From Bacillus sp. ISL-37 (lineage in GTDB: Bacteria > Bacillota > Bacilli > Bacillales > Cytobacillaceae): a DNA stretch of 64,000 nucleotides. Position numbers and translations under genes: made by a program. The notes beneath the pieces were generated by a model. The model was not told the DNA's origin. It saw only the letters and a program-made list of their open reading frames with translations, and made no database searches. Each line of letters starts with the position of its first letter. Within the stretch, counting starts at the first letter, position 1. This document shows, piece by piece, positions 1 to 8,038 of the stretch. The stretch covers positions 310,001 through 374,000 of the forward strand of contig NZ_JAGGQL010000003.1 of NCBI RefSeq assembly GCF_018613315.1, given 5' to 3'.

Positions 1-351
1 TGCAATAAAAGCGGCCAACGCTACCATCACGGTAAATATAAGTCCCAATGCCGTTAAGCCGCTTGCATAGGAAATGATTCCGCCTGCTAAGCAGACAACA
101 GCAATTTTTTGATTGAACTGCTGTTGTTCCCAGTCTTCTGGGATATAATCAGACGTTTGTTTTCGCAGGAAACGTCTGGCGATTCGCATTACCGGATTGT
201 ATCCGAACAGCAGTCCTGAAATTCCTGCGACCAGTGGCAAAGTCAAGATCCATTCAATACCTGTTAACCAGGTGCTTACTACACTTAAGACAATGAACCA
301 CTGATTGGTTCTTACCAAGGGCCGAGGAATTGAGCGAATCTCAGTAGTCAT
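1..351 (-). CDS. DUF4395 family membrane protein (partial, 3' end outside window)
   Basis: Reading the minus strand from the ATG at 351 gives 117 codons that stay open to the window edge, so the C-terminus is missing. The start MTTEIRSIPRPLVRTNQW, two or three hydrophobic segments and the FGYNPVMR stretch after the first pair match what I know of DUF4395 integral membrane proteins of Bacillaceae, which are about 140 residues long and of unknown function. A ribosome site AGAAAGG lies about 10 nt upstream. The gene is divergent from the VanW-type lipoprotein gene; the 172 bp between them hold both promoters. Family assignment is from memory of the pattern, without a search. Confidence 0.65.
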   Translation of the reverse strand, partial: MTTEIRSIPRPLVRTNQWFIVLSVVSTWLTGIEWILTLPLVAGISGLLFGYNPVMRIARRFLRKQTSDYIPEDWEQQQFNQKIAVVCLAGGIISYASGLTALGLIFTVMVALAAFIA

Positions 352-523
352 GTTAAATCCGACCTTTCTTATTGGTTTATATGTATTTTATCTTTATTTC
401 CCTAAAATGTGAAGACTAAAGCAATTAATTTTTCAGAAGTGAATTTTTTAGGAAATATGGAAAAGTATTCCTGAATATAATAGAATGCTGGTTTTAAATA
501 TAAATAGAAATGATGGGGGAAAC

Positions 524-1548
524 ATGGGGAGAAATTTGAAGGTCATTTGGTTTTTATTTTTTGCGGCATTCATTGGATTAGCTGGCTGTTCACAACCAAT
601 TGCAGAGAAAGCTGGAACGGAAAAAAAGGGGATTGAACAGGAGGGCAAGACAGGAAGTGAAGATGAAAAAAAGAAAAGGAGGCAGCTGAACAAGAAGAAG
701 AAGAAGAAGAAGAAGCTCGACCAATAGTAGTGAATATAATTGAGCCTACCACTCAAGAAGTGATCAGGTCACTTACACCGGTTGAAATGGGTTACGGAAG
801 CGATGATGAGAAGTTTAGAGCTGAATTGGAACAATGGGCTCGAGAATTGGCTCGCGGAAATGATGCGACACCAGGTTACTATCAACGGATGATTCCAGAT
901 AAACTTGGTCCGGATGGCCAGGTGATAAAAGGGAGTCCATTGATTATTCTGGAAGAATCTGAGCTGGTTGAAAGCATCATCCAGGCTTCAGAAATTGGGG
1001 GGAACGTCGAGCTTCCGCTTTATGTAACGGCAAGCGGATATGAAATCGATGATGCTGCCCTGCTCGGCGAGGTTATTGTAGGAAAGTATACAACCTATTT
1101 TAACGCTGGGGTTGCGGGCAGAACAAAGAATATTGAGCTGTCAGCGGAAGCAATCAACAATGTCATCCTAGGCGCAGGGGATGTGTTTTCCTTTAATACA
1201 ACTGTCGGGCCGAGCGACGAAGCTCATGGCTATCAGCCTGCTGAGGAAATTGTCAACAAAAAGCTGGTTATGGGGATAGGAGGCGGCATCTGCCAGACTT
1301 CTTCAACTTTGTATAATGCTGTGGATGTTCTTGGTGTTGGTTATGTGGAGAAACATCATCATTCCCTATCTGTAGGCTATGTTCCTGAAGGAAGGGACGC
1401 AACGGTTTCCTATGGAGGCAAGGATTTCAGGTTCGAGAACACAACAGGCGTGCCACTTTTACTGAAAGCAATAGTAGGAAAAGGTACTTTGACCGTAGAA
1501 GTGAGGACATCCAAGGAATATGAAACCCAAATGAAAAAAGGCATTTAA
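524..1548 (+). CDS. VanW-family lipoprotein, reading frame interrupted by a -1 shift
   Basis: The ATG at 524 follows GGGGGA and encodes a lipoprotein signal peptide with lipobox L-A-G-C (Cys22), then a Lys/Glu-rich linker. That frame runs on only to 727. The VanW domain is open in the -1 frame from about 667 to the stop at 1548, with the family-typical FNTTVGP, GGGICQTSSTLYNA and HHHSLSVGYVP motifs. In the -1 frame the linker becomes an acidic Glu run ending ARPIVVNIIEP, which joins naturally to the domain. Either one base is missing from a poly-A run (mutation or sequence error) or the ribosome shifts at A-AAA-AAG (667-673). A GTG at 730 could start the domain alone but has no good ribosome site and would leave it without a membrane anchor. 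VanW proteins are of uncertain function, linked to the cell envelope and glycopeptide gene clusters. Confidence 0.7.
667..673 (+). other. Candidate -1 slippery heptamer A-AAA-AAG
   Basis: In the lipoprotein frame the codons read GAA AAA AAG, which is the heptamer used for -1 frameshifting in E. coli dnaX. A Shine-Dalgarno-like AGGAAG (652-657) ends 9 nt upstream, close to the dnaX spacing. A shift here moves exactly into the VanW frame. An earlier A-AAA-AAG at 622-628 would run into TGA at 634, so only this copy is productive. A plain one-base deletion in the A run explains the data equally well. Confidence 0.4.
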
Positions 1549-1658
1549 CAGTCTTAAATCAATTCCGTCAAAAGGCGTAGAAAGAATCAATCTGATGGTG
1601 AATGTTTCCATTCTTCAATTCCCTTATTCTTGAATTAAGAACAAGGGAGGCGAACCAT

Positions 1659-1806
1659 ATGGATATGAGCTTTAGAATATATCTGGAATACAAAGAAAGA
1701 AGAAATGAAGCGGAAAGATGATTTTCGAGAAACATATAAACTTTATCAAGAATTTAAAAGGTTTAGCTGGAACAATGCTTTTAGGAGGGAGAATAGATCA
1801 AAGTAA
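1659..1806 (+). pseudogene. Small frameshifted gene, unknown function
   Basis: A strong ribosome site (GGGAGG, 1645-1650) precedes the ATG at 1659, but that frame ends at 1721 after 20 codons (starting MDMSFRIYLEYKERRNE). The neighbouring frame continues from 1705 to a stop at 1806 with a similar highly charged, helical composition (MKRKDDFRETYKLYQEFKR). Joined, they would make a protein of about 50 residues whose stop overlaps the start of the next gene. I do not recognise the family. It could also be two unrelated short open frames; the overlap with the next gene and the good ribosome site favour a real but broken gene. Confidence 0.35.
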
Positions 1807-2192
1807 TAAAGTATTTATTTTATACAGCAGGTTTTATCATTTTGTTGATTGTTATTGGTAACCTTCAGCAAAGCTTTGAGAATATTGGAAAGGAGACCTT
1901 TAGGCTCTATCCATGGAGTTTCATTGCTGTTATATTGTATTTTCCTATCGGCGTTTATCTAGGAATACCAGGGTTACTGAAGGAATATCAAAAGAATGGA
2001 AGCTGGAAGTTCAACTGGGTTAAGATTATTGTCATTACTTTGCCGCTGATCTATTTTTCATTCTTCTGGTTCATTCCAACCTCTTATCCGATACCAGATT
2101 TAATGGTAGGATCCCATTCAACGTTTAAACTGGCGATGATTGCCTCAGGGATTGTTTTCATGAATAGCATTACAAAACAAAACAGCGGCTGA
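1797..2192 (+). CDS. Small integral membrane protein, apparent ATC start
   Basis: The open frame from 1797 encodes 131 residues with four hydrophobic segments (near residues 9-25, 43-63, 79-98 and 112-128). I do not recognise the family. The only good ribosome site, AGGAGGG (1783-1789), lies 7 nt before an ATC codon, followed by AAA GTA ATA AAG, which reads like a normal K-V-I-K amino terminus. A stop (TAG, 1794-1796) directly precedes it. The first canonical start, TTG at 1842, would cut away half of the first membrane segment and has no ribosome site. So either ATC is used, ATG has mutated to ATC, or there is a sequence error. The preceding short gene overlaps by 10 nt, suggesting coupling. 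Confidence 0.55.
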   Translation: MKVIKYLFYTAGFIILLIVIGNLQQSFENIGKETFRLYPWSFIAVILYFPIGVYLGIPGLLKEYQKNGSWKFNWVKIIVITLPLIYFSFFWFIPTSYPIPDLMVGSHSTFKLAMIASGIVFMNSITKQNSG

Positions 2193-2211
2193 AATTTGCC
2201 GCTGTTTTGTA
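2178..2211. terminator. Intrinsic terminator, probably bidirectional
   Basis: A 12-bp perfect stem (CAAAACAGCGGC / GCCGCTGTTTTG, 2178-2189 and 2198-2209) overlaps the end of the membrane protein gene and abuts the stop of the convergent gene at 2212. Its T-rich right side serves the plus strand and its A-rich left side the minus strand. Confidence 0.8.
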
Positions 2212-2430
2212 TTAGGAAGTCCGTCTCTTTTCATTTACATTGACCAACAATCCGCGTTTGATCCAATAATCAAAATTATCAACAGGAAATACACATCGAT
2301 TCTCAGCGTTACTCATTTTTATGATGACGCTGCTATCTGAAACCTCTAAAACCTTCAGTCTGTCAGAGTTGTACATATTCGGCAAAAAGCCATTACGGAT
2401 TTCAAACTCCATGTTATTTTGATAGTCCAT
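2212..2430 (-). CDS. Conserved small hypothetical protein (72 aa)
   Basis: The ATG at 2430 has a textbook ribosome site GGAGG 7 nt upstream, so this short gene is very likely translated. The product starts MDYQNNMEFEIRNGFLP, is soluble, has no signal peptide, and mixes charged and aromatic residues in a way that suggests a compact beta-rich domain of 60-70 residues. I do not recognise it. It is a single gene convergent with the preceding membrane protein, and the shared terminator separates them. The promoter must lie in 2431-2580, but I see no clear -35/-10 pair there. Confidence 0.6.
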   Translation of the reverse strand: MDYQNNMEFEIRNGFLPNMYNSDRLKVLEVSDSSVIIKMSNAENRCVFPVDNFDYWIKRGLLVNVNEKRRTS

Positions 2431-2540
2431 AAAAAAACCTCCAAGATTTCTTCATGGAAATAATATTTGCCAATAAGTGATGATTTATCCAACTAATTAC
2501 CTAAAAACCAAACAGGAGAAATTAGCAACGCCATAAGAAA

Positions 2541-2570
2541 AAGCAAGAGGGGGAAATCCCTCTTGCTTTT
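2541..2570 (-). terminator. Terminator of the met operon
   Basis: An 11-bp stem (AAGCAAGAGGG / CCCTCTTGCTT, 2541-2551 and 2559-2569) is followed on the minus strand by TTTCTT. It lies about 170 nt beyond the metH stop, after the repeat array, so the array would be part of the metH transcript's 3' end. It is also T-rich on the plus side. Confidence 0.7.
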
Positions 2571-2581
2571 GCTCTTTCTTT

Positions 2582-2737
2582 TGACAGCTTTTCTCCTGCT
2601 GAAGCCAAATCTGTCACAAGTTGCTCTTTCTTTTGACATCTTTCCTCCGGTTGAAGCCAAACCTGTCACAAGTTGCTCTTTCTTTTGACAGCTTTTCTCT
2701 GGTTGATGCCAAACCTGTCAGAAGCCTGAAGTGTTCA
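2582..2737. repeat. Three tandem 52-bp units with internal inverted repeat (TGACAG family)
   Basis: Units begin at 2582, 2634 and 2686, exactly 52 bp apart. Each starts TGACAGCTTTTC-like and carries CTGTCA about 24 nt later, so the ends of the first ~36 bp can pair; the rest is an AAGTTGCTCTTTCTTT spacer. The unit is recognisably related to the larger array at 10811-11382 (same TGACAGCTTTTC...AAGCCAAA...TGTCA core) but has a different spacer. It fills most of the gene-free stretch 2431-2742, directly 3' of metH. No gene is visible in it. Confidence 0.85.
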
Positions 2738-2742
2738 ATCTC

Positions 2743-5700
2743 CTAATTCTTCAACACATTGAAATACCTTGCTTCTGGATGGGAGAAAACGAGAGCCGTT
2801 ACTGATGCCTCGGGTTCCATCATGTATCCATCGGTCAAATGGATTCCGATGTCTTCTGGTTTGATCAAGTTGAAGAGCTTACGCTGATCTTCCAGATCGG
2901 GGCATGCAGGATATCCGAATGAGAAGCGCTGGCCTTGATACTTGGCTGCAAAACGGTCTTTCATTGTCATATCCGGGGTGTCAGGAAAACCCCAGCGATC
3001 GCGGATTTGGCGATGGATCAGTTCGGCGTAACCTTCTGCACTTTCAAGGGCAAGGGCCTGGAGTGCGTGGCTTTCCAGGAATCTTCCTTCATTTTTTAGT
3101 TGTTCTGCAGCCTGGCGAATTCCTGCACCTGCTGTGACAGCGAACATTCCGACGTAGTCCTTTTTGGAATCACCCACGGACCGAACGTAATCTGCCAGGC
3201 AAAGGCCGGGAGCAACCTCCTGACGCGGAAAATCAAAGGTTTCCAGGATTTGATCAGGTTGCTCTGGATTAAATATATAAAGCCTATTGCCATCCGACTG
3301 AGCAGGGAAGAACTGATAAACGGCAGCCGGTTTGATCCAACCATTTGCTTTGGCTTCCTTTAAAAGGCTTTGGACAACTTCATATAGCTTGACTGCCTTA
3401 TCATTACCCTCAGCAAGCAGATTTTCTACCTTTCCCTTTAATCCAAGATGATGCCCTATAAGCATTTGCTGGTTGATATAGGGCTCAATATGGGACAGGG
3501 AGTAGGATTTAACGAGATGCCTTTTCGTATCCTGCGGAATGAATACCGAAGCCTTTGCCGTCACTTTGGGACGCTCCAAAACGGTTGTGGATGATTTTCG
3601 CCCTGAGACCGTGAAATCCGGCTTATTCATCGCGGCTTCTTGTTTTGCTTTTTGTTCTGTTAAAAGCTGTTCATACCCTTCCGGTTCGCGGAGTTGATTT
3701 GCGATAGACAGCCCGTTCATCGCATCTTTCGCATACAATACTAGTCCGTCATACTCCTTGGCGATCTTTGTATCAGTGAACTTTCTTGATAAAGCGGCAC
3801 CGCCCACAAGAATAGGAGTGTCAATCCCTGCTTGCTTCATATCATGGGCAGTAAGCACCATCTGCTGTGCCGATTTAACAAGCAGACCAGAGAGGCCAAT
3901 GATGTCCGGTTTTTCCTTTTTAATCGCTTCAATGAGGGCAGTTGGATTCACCTTGATTCCCAGATCGACCACATCATATCCATTATTGCTCAGGATAATA
4001 TCAACCAGGTTTTTGCCAATATCGTGAACATCGCCTTTTACAGTGGCGAGAAGCACCTTGCCCTTAGCAGCGGTTGTATCATTTTTCTCCATATGAGGCT
4101 CTAAATGAGAGACAGCAGCCTTCATGACTTCAGCACTCTGTAGGACCTCAGCCACAATCAACTGGTTATCATTGAACAGTCTGCCAACTTCCTTCATCCC
4201 ATCCATCAATGGACCATTGATGATATCCAGTGGGGCAGGGTAGAGGTCCAGGGCAATATCAAGGTCTGGCTGAAGGCCTTCTTTCGTACCCTCAACCACA
4301 TAGTAGGAAAGTCTTTCTTCTAGTGTCATATCAGGCAGGGTGCTTTTTGTTTCCTTCTTTTTATCACGGTAAAAATCAGTGAATTCCGCAAGTGTCTCAT
4401 CAGTTGTATTGAATAACAGCTCTTCAGACATTTTAACCTCTTCAGGACTGATAGAAGCAAATCGTTCGAGCTTTTCCGTATTCACAATGGCGTAGTCGAG
4501 ACCTGCCTGGGTGCAGTGATAAAGAAAAACCGAATTCAATACTTCTCGTCCTACAGGTGGCAGGCCGAAGGAAACATTGCTAATTCCAAGGATTGTTTGC
4601 GTTTCCGGGAAAGTTTCCTTGATCATCCTGATTCCATCCACAGTTGCTTTAGCTGAACCAATATATTGCTCATCCCCGGTGCCGACAGGGAAGACGAGCG
4701 GATCAAAAATCAAGTCCTGTGCCGGTACTTTATATTTATTGACAAGCAAGTCGTATGATCGTTTAGCAATTTCCAATTTCCTTTCAGCGGAAACACCCAT
4801 ACCCTCTTCTTCAATCGTTCCAACAACGACAGCAGCACCATATTTGTGAATAAGGCGAGCCACAGACTCGAACCGTTCTTCGCCATCTTCCAGATTGATG
4901 GAATTGATAATTGCCTTACCCTGGGAATAACTCAATGCTTTTTCTATTACTTCATCATCAGTAGAATCGATTACGAGAGGAGCTTTAACTTTTTTAACAA
5001 CTTCTTTAATAAATACTTCCATGTCATGAAGCTCATCTCTGTCAGGGTCGGCCAGACAGATATCGATAACATGGGCTCCATTTTTAACCTGGGCCCTTGC
5101 AATCTCAGCTGCTTCTTCTATTTTGCCTTCTGAAATCAGCCGCTTGAATTTTCTGGAACCGATTACGTTCGTCCGTTCACCAACCATGATTGGCCTTAGT
5201 GTTGGATCGTCATAGATGAATGGCTCGATCCCAGAAACCATATGCAGCTTGTTTTCTTCTGTTTGCCTCGGCGGTCGCTCCTGCATTTTTTCCGAAATCG
5301 CCTTTATATGTGCAGGTGTCGTACCACAGCAGCCTCCGACAATATTCAGCCAGCCTTCACCGGCAAAATCAGAGAGCTTCTGAGCGAGCGTGTCAGGCGT
5401 TTCATGATATTGACCTTCCTCATCAGGCAGGCCAGCGTTAGGATAACAGCTGACCGCAGAAGTGGAGAGGGAGGATAGTGAACGCAGATGCTCCTGCATG
5501 AATTCCGGTCCAGTTGCACAATTCAGTCCGATTGCAATCGGATTCATATGCTGAACAGAAATATAAAATGCTTCGATGGATTGCCCTGCGAGTGTCGTGC
5601 CCATTGGTTCAATCGTGGCAGAGATCATCAGAGGAAGCTCTTTGCCACTTTTCTGAAATGCACGCTGGATTCCGGTATAAGCTGCTTTTACATTCAATAA

Positions 5701-6195
5701 GTCCTGGCTTGTTTCGAGCAACAGCAAATCAACGTTGCCATCGATTAGGCCAAGAGCCTGTTCTTCGTAGGAAGCAGACATCTCTTCAAAGGTTGAACCC
5801 CCGGTCACGCTTAGTGTTTTGGTAGTCGGTCCCATAGAACCAGCTACAAAACGGGGCTGTGAGGGAGAGAATGCCTCGTCGGCAGCTCTTCTGGCAATAA
5901 TAGCTGCTTCCTTGTTGATTTCGTACGCTCTGTGGCCCAGTTCGAATTCGTCCAGGACCAGGCTAGTTGCACCAAAGGTATTTGTCTCAACAATATCTGC
6001 GCCAGCCTTAAAGTATTCACGATGGATATTTTCAATAACATCCGGAACGGTCAGGTTCAGCATTTCGTTACAGCCTTCATATTCTTCACCGCCAAAATCC
6101 TCCGGTGTCAGGTCTGCCTGCTGGAGCATTGTTCCCATCGCGCCATCCATGATCAGGATTTTTTTCTTCATCTGTTCAGTTAACAAGGTTGACAT
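2743..6195 (-). CDS. metH: Cobalamin-dependent methionine synthase
   Basis: This 1150-residue cytoplasmic enzyme transfers the methyl group of 5-methyl-tetrahydrofolate to homocysteine through cobalamin. Domains in order: homocysteine-binding barrel (1-~310, MDGAMGTMLQ start, zinc-ligand motif GGCCGTTP), folate-binding barrel (~340-600, containing GERTNVIGS), cap plus B12 domain (~640-870, with DVHDIGKN supplying the cobalt-ligand histidine), and a C-terminal SAM-dependent reactivation domain (~880-1150, RFSFGYPACPD). Length is near the usual 1150-1230. It overlaps the yitJ stop by 20 bp and is the last gene of the met operon, so the SAM riboswitch about 4.3 kb upstream should control it. A full reactivation domain implies a flavodoxin-type reductant encoded elsewhere. 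Confidence 0.95.
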   Translation of the reverse strand: MSTLLTEQMKKKILIMDGAMGTMLQQADLTPEDFGGEEYEGCNEMLNLTVPDVIENIHREYFKAGADIVETNTFGATSLVLDEFELGHRAYEINKEAAIIARRAADEAFSPSQPRFVAGSMGPTTKTLSVTGGSTFEEMSASYEEQALGLIDGNVDLLLLETSQDLLNVKAAYTGIQRAFQKSGKELPLMISATIEPMGTTLAGQSIEAFYISVQHMNPIAIGLNCATGPEFMQEHLRSLSSLSTSAVSCYPNAGLPDEEGQYHETPDTLAQKLSDFAGEGWLNIVGGCCGTTPAHIKAISEKMQERPPRQTEENKLHMVSGIEPFIYDDPTLRPIMVGERTNVIGSRKFKRLISEGKIEEAAEIARAQVKNGAHVIDICLADPDRDELHDMEVFIKEVVKKVKAPLVIDSTDDEVIEKALSYSQGKAIINSINLEDGEERFESVARLIHKYGAAVVVGTIEEEGMGVSAERKLEIAKRSYDLLVNKYKVPAQDLIFDPLVFPVGTGDEQYIGSAKATVDGIRMIKETFPETQTILGISNVSFGLPPVGREVLNSVFLYHCTQAGLDYAIVNTEKLERFASISPEEVKMSEELLFNTTDETLAEFTDFYRDKKKETKSTLPDMTLEERLSYYVVEGTKEGLQPDLDIALDLYPAPLDIINGPLMDGMKEVGRLFNDNQLIVAEVLQSAEVMKAAVSHLEPHMEKNDTTAAKGKVLLATVKGDVHDIGKNLVDIILSNNGYDVVDLGIKVNPTALIEAIKKEKPDIIGLSGLLVKSAQQMVLTAHDMKQAGIDTPILVGGAALSRKFTDTKIAKEYDGLVLYAKDAMNGLSIANQLREPEGYEQLLTEQKAKQEAAMNKPDFTVSGRKSSTTVLERPKVTAKASVFIPQDTKRHLVKSYSLSHIEPYINQQMLIGHHLGLKGKVENLLAEGNDKAVKLYEVVQSLLKEAKANGWIKPAAVYQFFPAQSDGNRLYIFNPEQPDQILETFDFPRQEVAPGLCLADYVRSVGDSKKDYVGMFAVTAGAGIRQAAEQLKNEGRFLESHALQALALESAEGYAELIHRQIRDRWGFPDTPDMTMKDRFAAKYQGQRFSFGYPACPDLEDQRKLFNLIKPEDIGIHLTDGYMMEPEASVTALVFSHPEARYFNVLKN

Positions 6196-8038
6196 TTTGT
6201 TTCCTCCTCATAAGACGGCTGCTGTATTCATTAGCGTAGCTCGACAACTCGACACTCATTTCATAGTTCATAAAAGGAGTGATCAAATAGATTCCGTTAA
6301 ACAGTTCTGCTGCAGCCTCAATTAAACCTTTTGTGATCGCTATGCCTTCCTTTTTGGATTGCAGCGGTTCATTATTGAATTTCGCCATGATGTCGAGGAT
6401 TTCCTGTGAAATCTTGATGCCCGGAACTTCGTTATGAAGGAATTCTGCGTTTCTGCTGCTCGTGAGCGGCATCAATCCAATATAAATAGGGGCATCTATA
6501 TGCTTTGTTGCTTCATGGACCTCAACAAGCATTTTTTCAGAGTAAACGGGCTGGGTGATGAAATAATCGGCACCAGCACGGATTTTCTTTTCCATCCTAG
6601 CCACTGCTTTTTCGATGGAGCGGACATTTGGATTGAAGGCAGCGCCGATCGAAAAAGCACCTTTTTGTCCTAAATCCTTTCCAGAATAGGAAAGACCTTC
6701 ATTAAACTGCTTGATCATCTCGATTAATTCGAAGGAAGAGACATCAAAAACTGACGACGCACCAGGAAAATCACCTACGCGGGCAGGGTCTCCCGTCACG
6801 GCTAACACATCATGAAGCCCAAGCGTATGCAAACCCATCAAATGAGACTGAAGCCCAATGATGTTCCGGTCACGACAAGTAAGATGCACAAGGGGGCGCA
6901 AACCGATCTTTTCCTTTACGAGATGTCCGATTGCACCATTTGAGATTCTTGGTGAAGCAAGTGAATTATCAGCTAGAGTAAGGGCGTCTATACCTGTATC
7001 CTTTAGTGCTTTTGCTCCTTCAAAAAAACGAGTTGTATCCAGTTTTCGCGGTGAGTCAAGCTCGACAATCACAGAAGGCCGTTCCTTTACCACCTGATCT
7101 AGTGGAGCTAAAGGCCTTTTTACGTCAGAAGGAGTGACAATAATCTTTGGCTTCTTCGCAGGGATTTTCTTGTCTAACACTGGTGGCAATCCCTTTAGCT
7201 CATCAGCAAATGCTTTTATATGTTCAGGAGTCGTGCCGCAACAACCTCCAATCAGCCTGATTCCCTGATCTCGGAAGCTGCGGGCTGACTTGCCGAAATA
7301 CTCAGGATTGCCTTCATAGTGGAATTTCCCATCTGTATAGGCAGGCAACCCGGCATTTGGATAGACTGACAGAAATGCCTTTGAAGGAAGCTCTAACTGC
7401 TCAAGACTCGAAATCATATGATGGGGACCAAGTCTGCAATTAAGGCCCACAATATCGGCGCCGAGGTCTTCGAGTCTATTAAAAACTTCCTGAAGCGGGG
7501 TCTGATCCTGCATAATCCCTATTTCCTGAAGGGATACTTGGGAGATGATAGGCAGGTCGGTCTCCTTTCGGGCAATCTCGAGCACCGTCTCGATTTCTTC
7601 CATATCATAAAATGTCTCTAGCAAAAGTCCGTCCACACCCTCAAGGAGGAGACAGTAGAGCTGCTCCCTGAAGCTTCTTTTGATTTCTTCAATCGGGATG
7701 GCGGAAGGCCTGATTCCACGGTTGCCGCCAATCGTCCCGAGGACATAGGCATCGGTGCCTGCAGCTTGTCGGGCGAGTCTTACTGCTGCACTATTAATCT
7801 CTTTCACCTGATCCTCGAGTCCATATCTTTCAAGTTTTATATAATTCGCTGCATAGGTGTTCGTCTGGATAAGGTCAGCACCCGCGTTTATATAGGCTTT
7901 ATGGATCCGGATGATGTCATCAGGATGTGAGATGTTCAACTCTTCAAAACAGGTGCCTGCTCCATAAGAGTGGAGGAGAGTACCAATCGCTCCATCGGCG
8001 ATTAAAATTTCATTTTCCAGGCGTTTCAGGAAACTCAT
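6176..8038 (-). CDS. yitJ: Bifunctional homocysteine S-methyltransferase / methylene-THF reductase
   Basis: The 620-residue protein fuses an N-terminal homocysteine S-methyltransferase barrel (about 1-300, with MDGAIGTLL-like ADGAIGTLLHSYG and the zinc-binding GGCCGTTPEH) to a C-terminal 5,10-methylene-tetrahydrofolate reductase (about 320-610, with LTCRDRNI and FITQPVYS as in MetF). This is the YitJ architecture of Bacillus. The reductase part makes 5-methyl-THF, the methyl donor for the MetH gene that overlaps its 3' end. The N-terminal half may transfer methyl groups from S-methylmethionine or similar donors; that is inferred from the family. Its start shares one base with the metC stop (TAATG), so translation is probably coupled. 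Confidence 0.92.
   Translation of the reverse strand: MSFLKRLENEILIADGAIGTLLHSYGAGTCFEELNISHPDDIIRIHKAYINAGADLIQTNTYAANYIKLERYGLEDQVKEINSAAVRLARQAAGTDAYVLGTIGGNRGIRPSAIPIEEIKRSFREQLYCLLLEGVDGLLLETFYDMEEIETVLEIARKETDLPIISQVSLQEIGIMQDQTPLQEVFNRLEDLGADIVGLNCRLGPHHMISSLEQLELPSKAFLSVYPNAGLPAYTDGKFHYEGNPEYFGKSARSFRDQGIRLIGGCCGTTPEHIKAFADELKGLPPVLDKKIPAKKPKIIVTPSDVKRPLAPLDQVVKERPSVIVELDSPRKLDTTRFFEGAKALKDTGIDALTLADNSLASPRISNGAIGHLVKEKIGLRPLVHLTCRDRNIIGLQSHLMGLHTLGLHDVLAVTGDPARVGDFPGASSVFDVSSFELIEMIKQFNEGLSYSGKDLGQKGAFSIGAAFNPNVRSIEKAVARMEKKIRAGADYFITQPVYSEKMLVEVHEATKHIDAPIYIGLMPLTSSRNAEFLHNEVPGIKISQEILDIMAKFNNEPLQSKKEGIAITKGLIEAAAELFNGIYLITPFMNYEMSVELSSYANEYSSRLMRRKQNVNLVN

Noticed and set aside
448-756. 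Phe/Ser-rich minus-strand frame over the VanW gene start
   Set aside because: Its composition simply mirrors the poly-A/GAA linker on the other strand.
5819-6325. 168-aa plus-strand frame opposite metH and yitJ
   Set aside because: It is antisense to two confident genes, lacks a ribosome site and shows no protein-like motifs. Long shadow frames opposite the SDR genes (31202-31783, 55230-55784) were dropped for the same reason.
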